Origin: Bacillus sp. EB106-08-02-XG196 | GTDB lineage: Bacteria > Bacillota > Bacilli > Bacillales > Cytobacillaceae | Direction of reading: 5' to 3' | Assembly: GCF_013396335.1 (NCBI RefSeq) | Contig: NZ_JABWSY010000007.1 | Location: forward strand, 62,001 to 126,000 | Length of the DNA stretch: 64,000 nucleotides | Shown here: one piece after another, positions 27,698 through 35,088 of the stretch | How the letters are laid out: every line of letters begins with the position of its first letter | How positions within the stretch are numbered: position 1 is the stretch's first letter | Notes under the pieces: model-generated | What the model saw: the letters and a program-made list of their open reading frames with translations, nothing else | Told to the model about the DNA's origin: nothing | Databases searched by the model: none | Program-made: the position numbers and the translations under genes

Positions 27698-29178
27698 CCC
27701 TTTTCATTCATCCGATATTCTCTCGGTGATACTCCGACTACCTCTTTAAAGATTCTGCTAAAGTAATTGGGATTATGAAATCCCACCAACAGCGCTATTT
27801 CCTTTATTGGCTTACTGGATTCAAGCAAGTACCTTTTCGCTTCTTTCATTCTTATAGCTGACAGGATGTCCGTAAAGCCTCTGCCTGTTTTTGAAATTAG
27901 CAAATGACTGAAATAAGATGGATTTCGGTCGACATACCTTGCCACATCCTCTAGCTTTAGATCCCTGTTATTGAAATGGGACTCAATAAAGGCAATCCCC
28001 CGCTCTATGAGGTCTTGTTTGAACATCTGAGGATTAGAGCCTGCTGCTAAAAATAACTTTTGAACAAATAAGATTAAATTTTGTACTGACCGATAGAGCA
28101 CACTATCATACAAAATGGAATGGAAGATATGGCGGTACTCTTTTTCGTAATTTTGCTGTTCATTTAAATCGTAGGTCTTCATAAATCGTCTTATTTGTGC
28201 TAAGATGCTCGTCAGCCTAATTCTTACCAATCCCGGATCCGGATATGGATCTTCCCATTGGAGAAATTCATCGTAAAGCCATTTTTTTATACCTTCTATA
28301 TCATGATTTGCTAGCATGTCCACCCAAACCCTTTGTTCAGGGGGAGCCAAAAAAGGATCGATATGTATCCATTCGGGAGTATACTCAAACTCCATAATTT
28401 GCCGATAGCCACGATAATAGGTTAACTCCATCATGATTTGTGTTTCTAAAAATTTTTCATTGAGACTTACATGTGGTGATTTTTCGTTACGCACCACTAC
28501 CGCGAGTGGGTCAGAGAATTCCTCTTCCCACTTTCTCATCGCCTTTTGACATTGTTCTTTGATATTTTGGCAAGTTTCTTTAAATAAAAGAACGACCTTA
28601 TCGTTTAAAGGGAATATTCCATGAATTTCTCTAAAAGGATAATCTGTAAAAAAGGAATAAAGTACATCAAGGTTCTTTGTATTTTCAATTTTAAACGCAG
28701 CAATTTTATAGTCCGCAGAAACTGTGCGTTCAGAAATAAACAGTGCCTCATACGATAAGTCCTTATAAAACTGTGTAGGAGAAGTATTTTTCTTATCCTG
28801 TTTTTTATCAAGTGCTTTTGTTGCTTTTTGATAAGCAGCTTTCATCTTGGTGGCAGAAAACGGTTTAATCATTAAGTCTAGGGCTTGAAGGTCAATCGCT
28901 AAGTGAGCTTTTTCAAAGGTAGCCTCCGCACTTGTTAACAGCAAAATAGGTTGATAGATTTGCATTAATTCTCTAAAACCAGACCAATTATCACTGCTAA
29001 CCATATCCAGTTCTAATAAAATGATATCCGGTGACTCTTTCTCAAAAGTAACAATAAAGTCTTGATAATTGGAGGCTAATAGTATTGTGGACACAGGTAT
29101 GGAGGATGATTTTAACAGCCATTTTAATCCCTCTCGTTCATTTAAATCGCGGTCTGCAATCAGCCATTTCCCTTCCAT
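27694..29178 (-). CDS. AraC-family response regulator with Glu at the phospho-acceptor position
   Basis: 494 residues from ATG 29178 (GGGAG site). An N-terminal receiver-like domain (1-125) is followed by a 260-residue linker of the YesN type and a C-terminal AraC HTH (from about 390), with two helix-turn-helix segments LEDVARYVDRNPSYFSHLLISK and IKEIALLVGFHNPNYFSRIFKE, seen in parts. In the receiver the acidic pair (ADRD), the Thr (LLLTSAEA) and Lys (MIKPFSA) are present, but the phospho-acceptor Asp is replaced: PDIILLELDM has Glu56 where LLD is usual. No sensor kinase gene is adjacent. It probably regulates the hut genes downstream. Confidence 0.85.
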   Translation of the reverse strand: MEGKWLIADRDLNEREGLKWLLKSSSIPVSTILLASNYQDFIVTFEKESPDIILLELDMVSSDNWSGFRELMQIYQPILLLTSAEATFEKAHLAIDLQALDLMIKPFSATKMKAAYQKATKALDKKQDKKNTSPTQFYKDLSYEALFISERTVSADYKIAAFKIENTKNLDVLYSFFTDYPFREIHGIFPLNDKVVLLFKETCQNIKEQCQKAMRKWEEEFSDPLAVVVRNEKSPHVSLNEKFLETQIMMELTYYRGYRQIMEFEYTPEWIHIDPFLAPPEQRVWVDMLANHDIEGIKKWLYDEFLQWEDPYPDPGLVRIRLTSILAQIRRFMKTYDLNEQQNYEKEYRHIFHSILYDSVLYRSVQNLILFVQKLFLAAGSNPQMFKQDLIERGIAFIESHFNNRDLKLEDVARYVDRNPSYFSHLLISKTGRGFTDILSAIRMKEAKRYLLESSKPIKEIALLVGFHNPNYFSRIFKEVVGVSPREYRMNEKG

Positions 29179-29364
29179 TAAGATCGCTCCCATCTAAAAA
29201 TAGTGCTACTAATATAATAAAAGTATACATCCTATGTGAAAATCTACAACTATTTTCCGTTTAAATATCTTATACCTAAAATGAAATAATTTTAATCGAA
29301 TTCATAGGTTCATTATGCGCATAATAATTTTTGTGACTACTGAAAGAGAGGGGAAAAACTAGGG

Positions 29365-29775
29365 ATGAAATGGCACAAAAATTTACTAAAAATCATACAG
29401 GATCGTCAAGGTAAAAAACTTGCATTGGTCGTCGATACCTCAACAAACGAAACGAAAATTGATCTTATCGCAAATATTGTAACTTTTTTCAAAGAACTAA
29501 CTCCTGAAACCACACTCGTCCAAGCTGATTTTAAAATACGAACTACAGAGCCCATTACGGAAGGATCAGAAATAAAGTACTACACACACGGAAAAGCTTC
29601 CTATACCTTGGCACTGGAATGGGCAGAAGAGGAGAAAATCGAGACGGTTTTCTATATTACTGATTTAACCGGCTTTCTACCAGAAGACATGCAAGTTCCC
29701 TATGAAGTATATTGGCTAGTGCCGACGGAATTTGTTCCTAAAGCACCGTTTGGAAAGGTAATGAAAATCGTTTAG
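29365..29775 (+). CDS. VWA-like domain protein (DUF2201 C-terminal type)
   Basis: 136 residues from ATG 29365, behind GAGAGGGG. The sequence looks like an isolated VWA-like domain of the DUF2201 type: a first strand with LALVVDTSTNET, corresponding to the MIDAS DxSxS but reading D-T-S-T-N; a middle THGKASYTLA in place of GGGTD; and VFYITDLTGFLPEDMQ followed by YWLVPTE, APFGKVMKIV. The metal site is therefore degenerate. It is convergent with the end of the gas-vesicle operon. MoxR-type AAA+ ATPases such as GvpN commonly pair with VWA proteins, so a link is possible but unproven. Confidence 0.5.
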   Translation: MKWHKNLLKIIQDRQGKKLALVVDTSTNETKIDLIANIVTFFKELTPETTLVQADFKIRTTEPITEGSEIKYYTHGKASYTLALEWAEEEKIETVFYITDLTGFLPEDMQVPYEVYWLVPTEFVPKAPFGKVMKIV

Positions 29776-29791
29776 AAAAAAAGCACATTAA

Positions 29792-29814
29792 AAAGAGGAG
29801 TAAACCTCCTCTTT
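29792..29814. terminator. Bidirectional terminator between VWA-like gene and gvpJ
   Basis: AAAGAGGAG (29792-29800) pairs with CTCCTCTTT (29806-29814) around a 5-nt loop; flanking A- and T-rich runs serve both strands. Confidence 0.8.
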
Positions 29815-29828
29815 AACAATTTTTTGAA

Positions 29829-30227
29829 TTATGATGAGCTCTCATCCAAGTGAACGGGGGATGAATTCTGAAAAGATGATGACGAGCTTTCTTCATTCAA
29901 AATGGCAATGGGTTGCTCCTTCATTGGAAGTGGTAATGTATTTTTCTCGACCAGCTGTTCTAATCGATTAATTCTTTCGTGTAATTGAGCACGCTCCTTT
30001 TCCGCCATTATCCCTTTTGAAGAATAGTATGGATCCTTTTCCCACCAGTCCATTCCTATCTCTCTAGCCTTGTCTACCGATGCAACCAGCAGCCGAATTT
30101 TTATGGTTAATAAATCGACATCGGCTAAAGATATTTTAATATCACCAGCGATGACAACTCCTTTATCGAGAATTTTTTCAAGAACATCGAGTAAATTCGA
30201 TGATTGCGGCGGGTGATGAATGGGCAT
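29829..30227 (-). CDS. gvpJ: Gas vesicle protein GvpJ
   Basis: 132 residues from ATG 30227, behind GGGAGGA. An N-terminal GvpA-like domain (about residues 10-60) shows [40 protein letters not shown], given here only in parts: [12 protein letters not shown] and DLLTIKIRLLVAS. A charged coiled-coil-like region follows (AEKERAQLHERINRLEQLVE), then a Ser-rich tail. GvpJ is a minor shell or nucleation component in the family. It is the last gene of the operon. Confidence 0.85.
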   Translation of the reverse strand: MPIHHPPQSSNLLDVLEKILDKGVVIAGDIKISLADVDLLTIKIRLLVASVDKAREIGMDWWEKDPYYSSKGIMAEKERAQLHERINRLEQLVEKNTLPLPMKEQPIAILNEESSSSSFQNSSPVHLDESSS

Positions 30228-30248
30228 ATGATCCCTCCTTATCGGAGA

Positions 30249-30512
30249 TTAAAGCAGTTTTCCTAAAGGTCCCAATTCAATATTGAGATCCTCATTTTCT
30301 AACCCAAAAACCAGCTTTAATTCTTCCATTTTTTCTTCAAGCCTCATTAATGTTAACCCTAATTCTTCAATTTGCTCATCAGTTAATGAATCACTTTCCA
30401 CTCTTCGCATCGCCTGCCTCTCCATAAGCTGACGGAGAAGTTCAATAATCGTAAGAACTAATTTCGCTAACCCTTGCTCGACCTGATTAGAATCAAGTGG
30501 TAATCTCTCCAT
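30249..30512 (-). CDS. gvpK: Gas vesicle protein GvpK
   Basis: 87 residues from ATG 30512, with GGGAGG upstream; the GTG one codon earlier is an alternative. Family hallmarks: DSNQVEQGLAKLVLTIIELLRQLMERQAMRRVE and LTDEQIEELGLTLMRLEEKM, both recognisable by the segments GLAKLVLTIIELLRQLMERQ and EELGLTLMRLEEKM. Helical protein; role in vesicle assembly. Its start overlaps the gvpS end by about 20 bp. Confidence 0.9.
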   Translation of the reverse strand: MERLPLDSNQVEQGLAKLVLTIIELLRQLMERQAMRRVESDSLTDEQIEELGLTLMRLEEKMEELKLVFGLENEDLNIELGPLGKLL

Positions 30513-30723
30513 CACCTATAGCCTCCCCAACAATTTTTCGCTCGTATGATCCAAAGGCACTCTCAATCGACGAAATTAGCAGCTTAAGATCCACAACAAT
30601 TAAATCGATATTGGCAACCGAAATTAATATCTCACCACTAACCACAACACCAGTATCAATGATTCCATCCAGGAGATCCAACAGCGTCATTTCTTTATTT
30701 TGAAAAAGATGAACCTGTTCCAT
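30493..30723 (-). CDS. gvpS: Gas vesicle protein GvpS (GvpA-like)
   Basis: 76 residues with the GvpA fold: TLLDLLDGIIDTGVVVSG, then EILISVANIDLIVVDLKLLISSI. It is more acidic than GvpA and lacks its C-terminal segment. Members of this type are minor GvpA homologues needed for assembly in B. megaterium. ATG 30723 sits 2 bp after the gvpL stop. Confidence 0.85.
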   Translation of the reverse strand: MEQVHLFQNKEMTLLDLLDGIIDTGVVVSGEILISVANIDLIVVDLKLLISSIESAFGSYERKIVGEAIGDGEITT

Positions 30724-30725
30724 CG

Positions 30726-31544
30726 TTAATTCTCCTTTGAAAAATGATAAGGCGGCCAGGGTCCGCTAACTTGAAAGGTGCAGCCTGCCTTAGCAAATTC
30801 TTGTTCTAGATCATGAATTTGATATAGAAAATGTTCCGAATTCTTTTTATTAATAAGAAAATCACAGTTTACAATCATTTCATCCTTTCGTTCGGTTATT
30901 TCTCTTCCCCAGTTTTTCCGGAGCCTTGCCTCTTCGAAAAATGACTTTAACGTTTGCTCAATCTGGTGCCACCACTGGGATTGTTCTTTTTCTAGTTCAT
31001 CTGTAATCAGCTGATTTAGCCTTTTCTTCATAATAAATTGCTTTCCCTTTGGCATAGTGGCGATATTTCCTTTTAACTCTAGTACCGTTTGATTATGATT
31101 TACCACATAGGAAAATGACTGCTCAGGGTTACAATATATTTTTAAGTTCCATTCTTGTTTTTCTTTCAATCGATTAAGCTTTTCGAGAATCACATCATAT
31201 TGTTCATTAAGTAAACTTTTTAAATTTTCTTCTTTTTGAAAAATCGTACAAAATGACATTGGTAGGATGGTAAATTGGCTATGAATGGCTAATATACATT
31301 CATGATGATGAAATGCCTTCTCCTTTAACCACTCAGGGTTCTTTAATTGAAGGTCAATACGCTGCTGGGAAAAATTCAGGGGATTAACTGGGGTAATTAC
31401 TGCACCAAGTTCTTTATAGGGAATGACTGAAGCTCTCTTTTGATCAATCCCAATAATGGATGGAACCTCTGTCTTTTGTAGTTCCTCCTTAAGGATGACA
31501 CCATACAAATAGATAAAATCGGTTTCAACCGTTGTATGAGCCAT
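30726..31544 (-). CDS. gvpL: Gas vesicle protein GvpL (GvpF/L family)
   Basis: 272 residues from ATG 31544, behind GGAGGAGG. Two-domain GvpF/L protein: N-terminal IYLYGVILKEE- and VITPVNPLNFSQQR- type segment, then KEKAFHHHECILAIHSQFTILPMSFCTIF (short parts: HHHECILAI, ILPMSFCTIF) and C-terminal FQVSGPWPPYHF. GvpF and GvpL are accessory proteins located at the nascent vesicle shell. Together with gvpF it forms the expected pair. Confidence 0.9.
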   Translation of the reverse strand: MAHTTVETDFIYLYGVILKEELQKTEVPSIIGIDQKRASVIPYKELGAVITPVNPLNFSQQRIDLQLKNPEWLKEKAFHHHECILAIHSQFTILPMSFCTIFQKEENLKSLLNEQYDVILEKLNRLKEKQEWNLKIYCNPEQSFSYVVNHNQTVLELKGNIATMPKGKQFIMKKRLNQLITDELEKEQSQWWHQIEQTLKSFFEEARLRKNWGREITERKDEMIVNCDFLINKKNSEHFLYQIHDLEQEFAKAGCTFQVSGPWPPYHFSKEN

Positions 31545-31565
31545 AACTACCTCCTCCTTTAAAAC

Positions 31566-31799
31566 TTAATACTCGTTCTTTTCACGTTCTTTGGCTATTC
31601 TGTATCTGTTAAGTAATTCCTGCTCTCGTTCCATATAGGCTTCTTCATCAATTTCTTCCATATCGTACATCATATGCAGTTCGATCAACTGTTGCTGTAT
31701 ATATGTGAGATCATACAGCTCTTGATCCACTTCTTCTTGAATTTTTTCACCTAGTTTAATGATCGAACGAATTGGCAGAGTAAATAATTTAAATATCAT
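31566..31799 (-). CDS. gvpG: Gas vesicle protein GvpG
   Basis: 77 residues: IFKLFTLPIRSIIKLGEKIQ, then an acidic helical part VDQELYDLTYIQQQLIELHM and DEEAYMEREQELLNRY. The family pattern is LP....GLxxl.eki.e.a..El.d...i...L..L. It starts with ATGA overlapping the gvpF stop, implying translational coupling. The function is an assembly accessory. Confidence 0.85.
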   Translation of the reverse strand: MIFKLFTLPIRSIIKLGEKIQEEVDQELYDLTYIQQQLIELHMMYDMEEIDEEAYMEREQELLNRYRIAKEREKNEY

Positions 31800-32554
31800 A
31801 ATTTCCCTTCAATCCTTAAGCGGATATTCACAAAGTTGTAAGCAGGCCATGGTCCAGAATACTTAAACTCCGCTTTATCCTTCCATATTTCATAAAGATC
31901 ATTTACCTTTTTATCAAAGGATTCTTCGTTTTTGGTATCAATTAGATAAGCTGCATTTAACAGTGTTTTTCCTGGTATGGTTTTATTTTGCTTACCAGCT
32001 TCTGCTAGCTCTAATAAGGATTCAAAAATATCCGTTGCTGCTTTCTCCTCCAAATTGAGAATAAAATTTTGGGCTTGCTCACCTAGTTGGATCTGTTCAT
32101 AAAATGAAGCAGGATCAGCGTGGTCTTTCTTCTTGGTTTTCCACTCATTTAATATCGGGTTATTCCTCATCTCCTGCTCAAGCCATTCTTTCTTCGGAAT
32201 TACTTTTAAGCCTACTTCCATTTTGTTTTCTAAATGCGAAAACAATTTTTCAAATTCCTCATTTAGATGTTCCATTATTAAGTGAACATCATTTTTGGAG
32301 TGAAATACATTTCCAAAACTGAATGGAATGACGCTATATTGTTTCATTACTTCAGTGATTGTTTGTTGATGGGCCATAAGATTCTTACGAGTGGGTAAAA
32401 CCTCTTCCGATACTTTGGATACCACCATTGCCACATTTTCGAAATGAATGGTATAAACACCGCTTATTCTATCATTTACATTAACGGTTCCAAATTTCTT
32501 AGGCGTTTTTTCTCGTATCGCACAAAAAATGTACACACCCTCTTGTGTACTCAT
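31796..32554 (-). CDS. gvpF: Gas vesicle protein GvpF (GvpF/L family)
   Basis: 252 residues from ATG 32554, which overlaps the gvpN stop as ATGA; an upstream in-frame start at 32662 would lie 100 bp inside gvpN without a ribosome binding site. N-terminal GVYIFCAIREKTP and VAMVVSKVSEEVLPTRKNLMAHQQTI (shortened), VIPFSFGNVF, and the C-terminal AEFKYSGPWPAYNFVNIRL typical of GvpF/L proteins. It binds GvpA in other species. Confidence 0.9.
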   Translation of the reverse strand: MSTQEGVYIFCAIREKTPKKFGTVNVNDRISGVYTIHFENVAMVVSKVSEEVLPTRKNLMAHQQTITEVMKQYSVIPFSFGNVFHSKNDVHLIMEHLNEEFEKLFSHLENKMEVGLKVIPKKEWLEQEMRNNPILNEWKTKKKDHADPASFYEQIQLGEQAQNFILNLEEKAATDIFESLLELAEAGKQNKTIPGKTLLNAAYLIDTKNEESFDKKVNDLYEIWKDKAEFKYSGPWPAYNFVNIRLRIEGKL

Positions 32555-33456
32555 TTTTTTTCTTCCCTTCTTAGAATTTCCTTTAGTATGAGTTCCTTTA
32601 TTTTCATAGGTGGCTGTTTCGGAAGGATTTGAGTCATTGGTCTTATTAATACATCCATACAAAGTACCTGATAGCGGATATTTTCAGCTATCATTTCAAT
32701 CTTTGACTTTTTTGCAATAGCCGCAATCATTAGTGAAGCTCGTAAACTAGGACAAAATCCATTACCATACGACCTTAGGTTGGTAACAAGCCTAACCACT
32801 TCAGTTGCCTCATGCTGGTTTAGTCCTGTTTTTTGCTTAAGAATTTCTATCTCTGTTTCGTGATCGCAGGAATCTAACTGGATGGTAATCAGTCGATCTA
32901 AGAGGGCGTCCTGGGTATGAAAGGTACCAGCATACTCATCTGGATTGCTTGTAAAAATGATTGAAAAGTCAGGATGACATTTTATAAATGAGTCTTTTCC
33001 ATTGCTATATAGAGGCAGAACTTTTTCCTCTAGTAATGATAAAAATATATTATTCGTTTCCGGGCGGGAACGTGAAAACTCATCATAAATCACCACATGT
33101 CCATTTTTTACTGCTTCAATAAGTTGACCTTGGACCCAAACAGGTTTAATTTCTTGCTCTTTCTTAAATACAGTGTGGATATAATTATCGATTATCTCTT
33201 TTTTTCTCACTCCAGAATAATGGCCTAATAGGTCTTTGTTGGACAATTCATGATGACCACGAATAATCGTAACCTTCCTCTTTAGTTGTTTCGCAATAAA
33301 TAATGCTAAACTTGTTTTTCCAACACCTGTTGGTCCAACAAAATGGACAGGAAACCCTGCTTGCAAATATTGAAGAGTTCTTGTAATGATGTCTTCAAAA
33401 AAAGGTGTAGTTACAAACTCACAGGTTCCATTTATTTTATCTAACGGATTCAACAT
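32551..33456 (-). CDS. gvpN: Gas vesicle AAA+ ATPase GvpN
   Basis: 301 residues. MoxR-like AAA+ ATPase: Walker A GPTGVGKTS (residues 41-49), Walker B VVIYDEFSRSRPETN, sensor region FSIIFTSNPDEYAG and an arginine-finger-like QDALLDRLITIQL. GvpN is required for full vesicle growth. ATG 33456 has AGGAGG upstream. It follows gvpA after an 87-bp gap containing a terminator-like hairpin. Confidence 0.93.
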   Translation of the reverse strand: MLNPLDKINGTCEFVTTPFFEDIITRTLQYLQAGFPVHFVGPTGVGKTSLALFIAKQLKRKVTIIRGHHELSNKDLLGHYSGVRKKEIIDNYIHTVFKKEQEIKPVWVQGQLIEAVKNGHVVIYDEFSRSRPETNNIFLSLLEEKVLPLYSNGKDSFIKCHPDFSIIFTSNPDEYAGTFHTQDALLDRLITIQLDSCDHETEIEILKQKTGLNQHEATEVVRLVTNLRSYGNGFCPSLRASLMIAAIAKKSKIEMIAENIRYQVLCMDVLIRPMTQILPKQPPMKIKELILKEILRREEKK

Positions 33457-33490
33457 TTTTCCTCCTTAAGATTGAAGTTTCGTTAAAAAA

Positions 33491-33520
33491 GGAGCCAAGG
33501 CACAGTCTAGCCTTGGCTCC
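33491..33520 (-). terminator. Terminator or attenuator hairpin between gvpA and gvpN
   Basis: GGAGCCAAGG (33491-33500) pairs with CCTTGGCTCC (33511-33520) around a 10-nt loop, followed on the minus strand by TTTTTT. It looks like an efficient intrinsic terminator, yet gvpN to gvpJ have no other visible promoter, so partial read-through would give gvpA excess. Confidence 0.85.
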
Positions 33521-33543
33521 TTCGATTCTAATTCAAAACACGA

Positions 33544-33777
33544 CTAGGACTCTTCTACAAAATGATGATGTTCATGATCTTTAAGAAGACCAACTGCCTT
33601 TGCATATCTTAACCATGTATCTACACTGGCAATAACAATACGGGCATCAATTGTCAAAAGCTCAATTCCTACTAAAGAAACACGAGCCCATAAATCAATG
33701 ACAACACCCTTATCTAAAATACGGTCAATAACCTCTGCTAAGCTTGAAGAGTCTACACTTTTTTGAATAGCAGCCAT
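33544..33777 (-). CDS. gvpA: Gas vesicle structural protein GvpA
   Basis: 77 residues, typical size. Near-canonical Gvp[32 protein letters not shown] and [20 protein letters not shown] (short parts shown: [28 protein letters not shown]). It is the shell-forming protein of gas-filled, water-excluding vesicles. Start ATG 33777 with GGAGGGG upstream. It is first in the operon, in the same order as B. megaterium (gvpB-R-N-F-G-L-S-K-J-T-U), but no gvpP, Q, R, T, U or O homologue is visible. Confidence 0.95.
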   Translation of the reverse strand: MAAIQKSVDSSSLAEVIDRILDKGVVIDLWARVSLVGIELLTIDARIVIASVDTWLRYAKAVGLLKDHEHHHFVEES

Positions 33778-33973
33778 CTAATCCCCTCCTTCCAATGACT
33801 GTAGCTAAAGAGGGAGTGTTATAAATTATTCTTATTTTCTATTCCATGTGACACTCTCTCATCTTTTTCACCATCAGCCGCCTTCGTTATAAAAAAACGA
33901 TTACTATACTATATGAAAACCCTTTTATTTTGAGTGGACAAGTACTTTAATTTGACATCTTTTTTAAATAAAA

Positions 33974-34001
33974 ATGAGCCTTCAACTTTTTGAGGACTCA
34001 T
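33974..34001 (-). terminator. Terminator of the 34027 gene
   Basis: ATGAGTCCTCAA pairs with TTGAAGGCTCAT on the minus strand (G-U allowed) with a 4-nt loop, followed by TTTTTATTT. Confidence 0.75.
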
Positions 34002-34026
34002 TCTCATAAAGGTATTCTATTGTGGT

Positions 34027-34833
34027 CTATCCATTTTTTACAATTTTTGATGGATTGTTGACTTTATATAAGACTGCCGTATCGACGATGAACTCTTCTT
34101 CTACATCCTTACCTTTGGCCAGTTTCTTCTTTGTCACTTTTCCGTCAAATTCCAGCTGATCTCCTGGTACCAATTCGAATTTTTTTAGTGTTTTACTGTG
34201 GCTGCACCAGGCGAGTCCAATTTCAATGGGTGGCTCTTGTATAACTTGGACATTTTCGAGAACGACGACTTCATCATTTTCTTCATTAAACGGGTTGTAT
34301 GTAAGGGCAAACTGTTTGACACTCGCTGTGAAATGGACCTTATCTGCTGGCAGTTCAATTTTCGGTTCTTTTTCTTTTTTAGGTTTTGTTGCCTTTGGTT
34401 TTTTGGATTCAGCTTGTATTGCTGGTTTTGGTTCAGGTAATTCTTCCTTAACCTGAGTCTCTGTAACTTGATCTGGTGTACTGAAATCCTTCTCCTCAAC
34501 CATCAGCATACTCTCTCTGCCAAAACTGGATGCCTGCATTTCCTTTAGGAAGGCAGGGTTGATACAGCTCAAATTACCGTCCTGAAACTCTATTACAAGC
34601 GTGTTAAACTCGTCAGACTTTCCGTACGATTCGTACCCCTTAATCGTCACCACACGCTGATAATTCCTCTCCTTAAACCAAAACTCCCGCTTCGCCTCCT
34701 TCGCAGACGAAAGCCCCCACTCCTTCAACTTTTCACGGTAATGCTCATCATCACGAAACCCCTCAAAATCCCCTTTAGGAGGAACATAACGAGTCAAACT
34801 ACTCCGCTCCAACTGCTCATGCTCAATAACCAT
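34027..34833 (-). CDS. Unrecognised protein with Lys/Pro/Glu-rich linker
   Basis: 268 residues from ATG 34833, with AAAGGAG upstream. Three parts: an N-terminal domain (1-125) with WFKERNYQRVVTIKGYESYGKSDEF; a low-complexity linker of about residues 135-175 rich in Lys, Pro and Glu (ESKKPKATKPKKEKEPK); and a C-terminal domain (175-268) with VHFTASVKQFALTYNPF and VPGDQLEFDGKVTKKK, which could be an OB-like or beta-barrel fold. No signal peptide or membrane segment. I do not recognise a family. The upstream region carries several dispersed repeats. Confidence 0.65.
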   Translation of the reverse strand: MVIEHEQLERSSLTRYVPPKGDFEGFRDDEHYREKLKEWGLSSAKEAKREFWFKERNYQRVVTIKGYESYGKSDEFNTLVIEFQDGNLSCINPAFLKEMQASSFGRESMLMVEEKDFSTPDQVTETQVKEELPEPKPAIQAESKKPKATKPKKEKEPKIELPADKVHFTASVKQFALTYNPFNEENDEVVVLENVQVIQEPPIEIGLAWCSHSKTLKKFELVPGDQLEFDGKVTKKKLAKGKDVEEEFIVDTAVLYKVNNPSKIVKNG

Positions 34834-34866
34834 CTTTCCACTCCTTTCAATGCTTACACTTCCAAT

Positions 34867-34960
34867 GGTGACACTTTCAAGGGTGAACACCTTTCAGGTG
34901 TCACCTCGGTGACAGGCACCATTCATGTACAAATGTCCGTCTCCAGTGGACACTCTGCTA
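34867..34960. repeat. Cluster of dispersed palindromic motifs
   Basis: Between two minus-strand genes: GGTGACAC at 34867, AGGTGTCACCT (34896-34906), the 13-mer GGTGACAGGCACC (34908-34920, inverse of the other copies), and GTCCGTCTCCAGTGGACA near 34938-34955. No coding potential. It resembles a composite of the elements at 11238 and 23461. Confidence 0.5.
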
Positions 34961-35088
34961 TTAACAAGTAAATTCATTATGTATTTTTAGTTGCAACCTT
35001 TTTTATTGTATCAAAGTTTGCTGCTATTGAAAAAAGTTTAGGCATGATTTTTGCAGTCAAATATCTTCGCAAGAATCATGCCTGGTTA

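Noticed and set aside
29365..29775. Reading the small VWA-like protein as an intact MIDAS protein
   Set aside because: The DxSxS site reads D-T-S-T-N and the GGGTD loop is changed, so metal binding should not be assumed.
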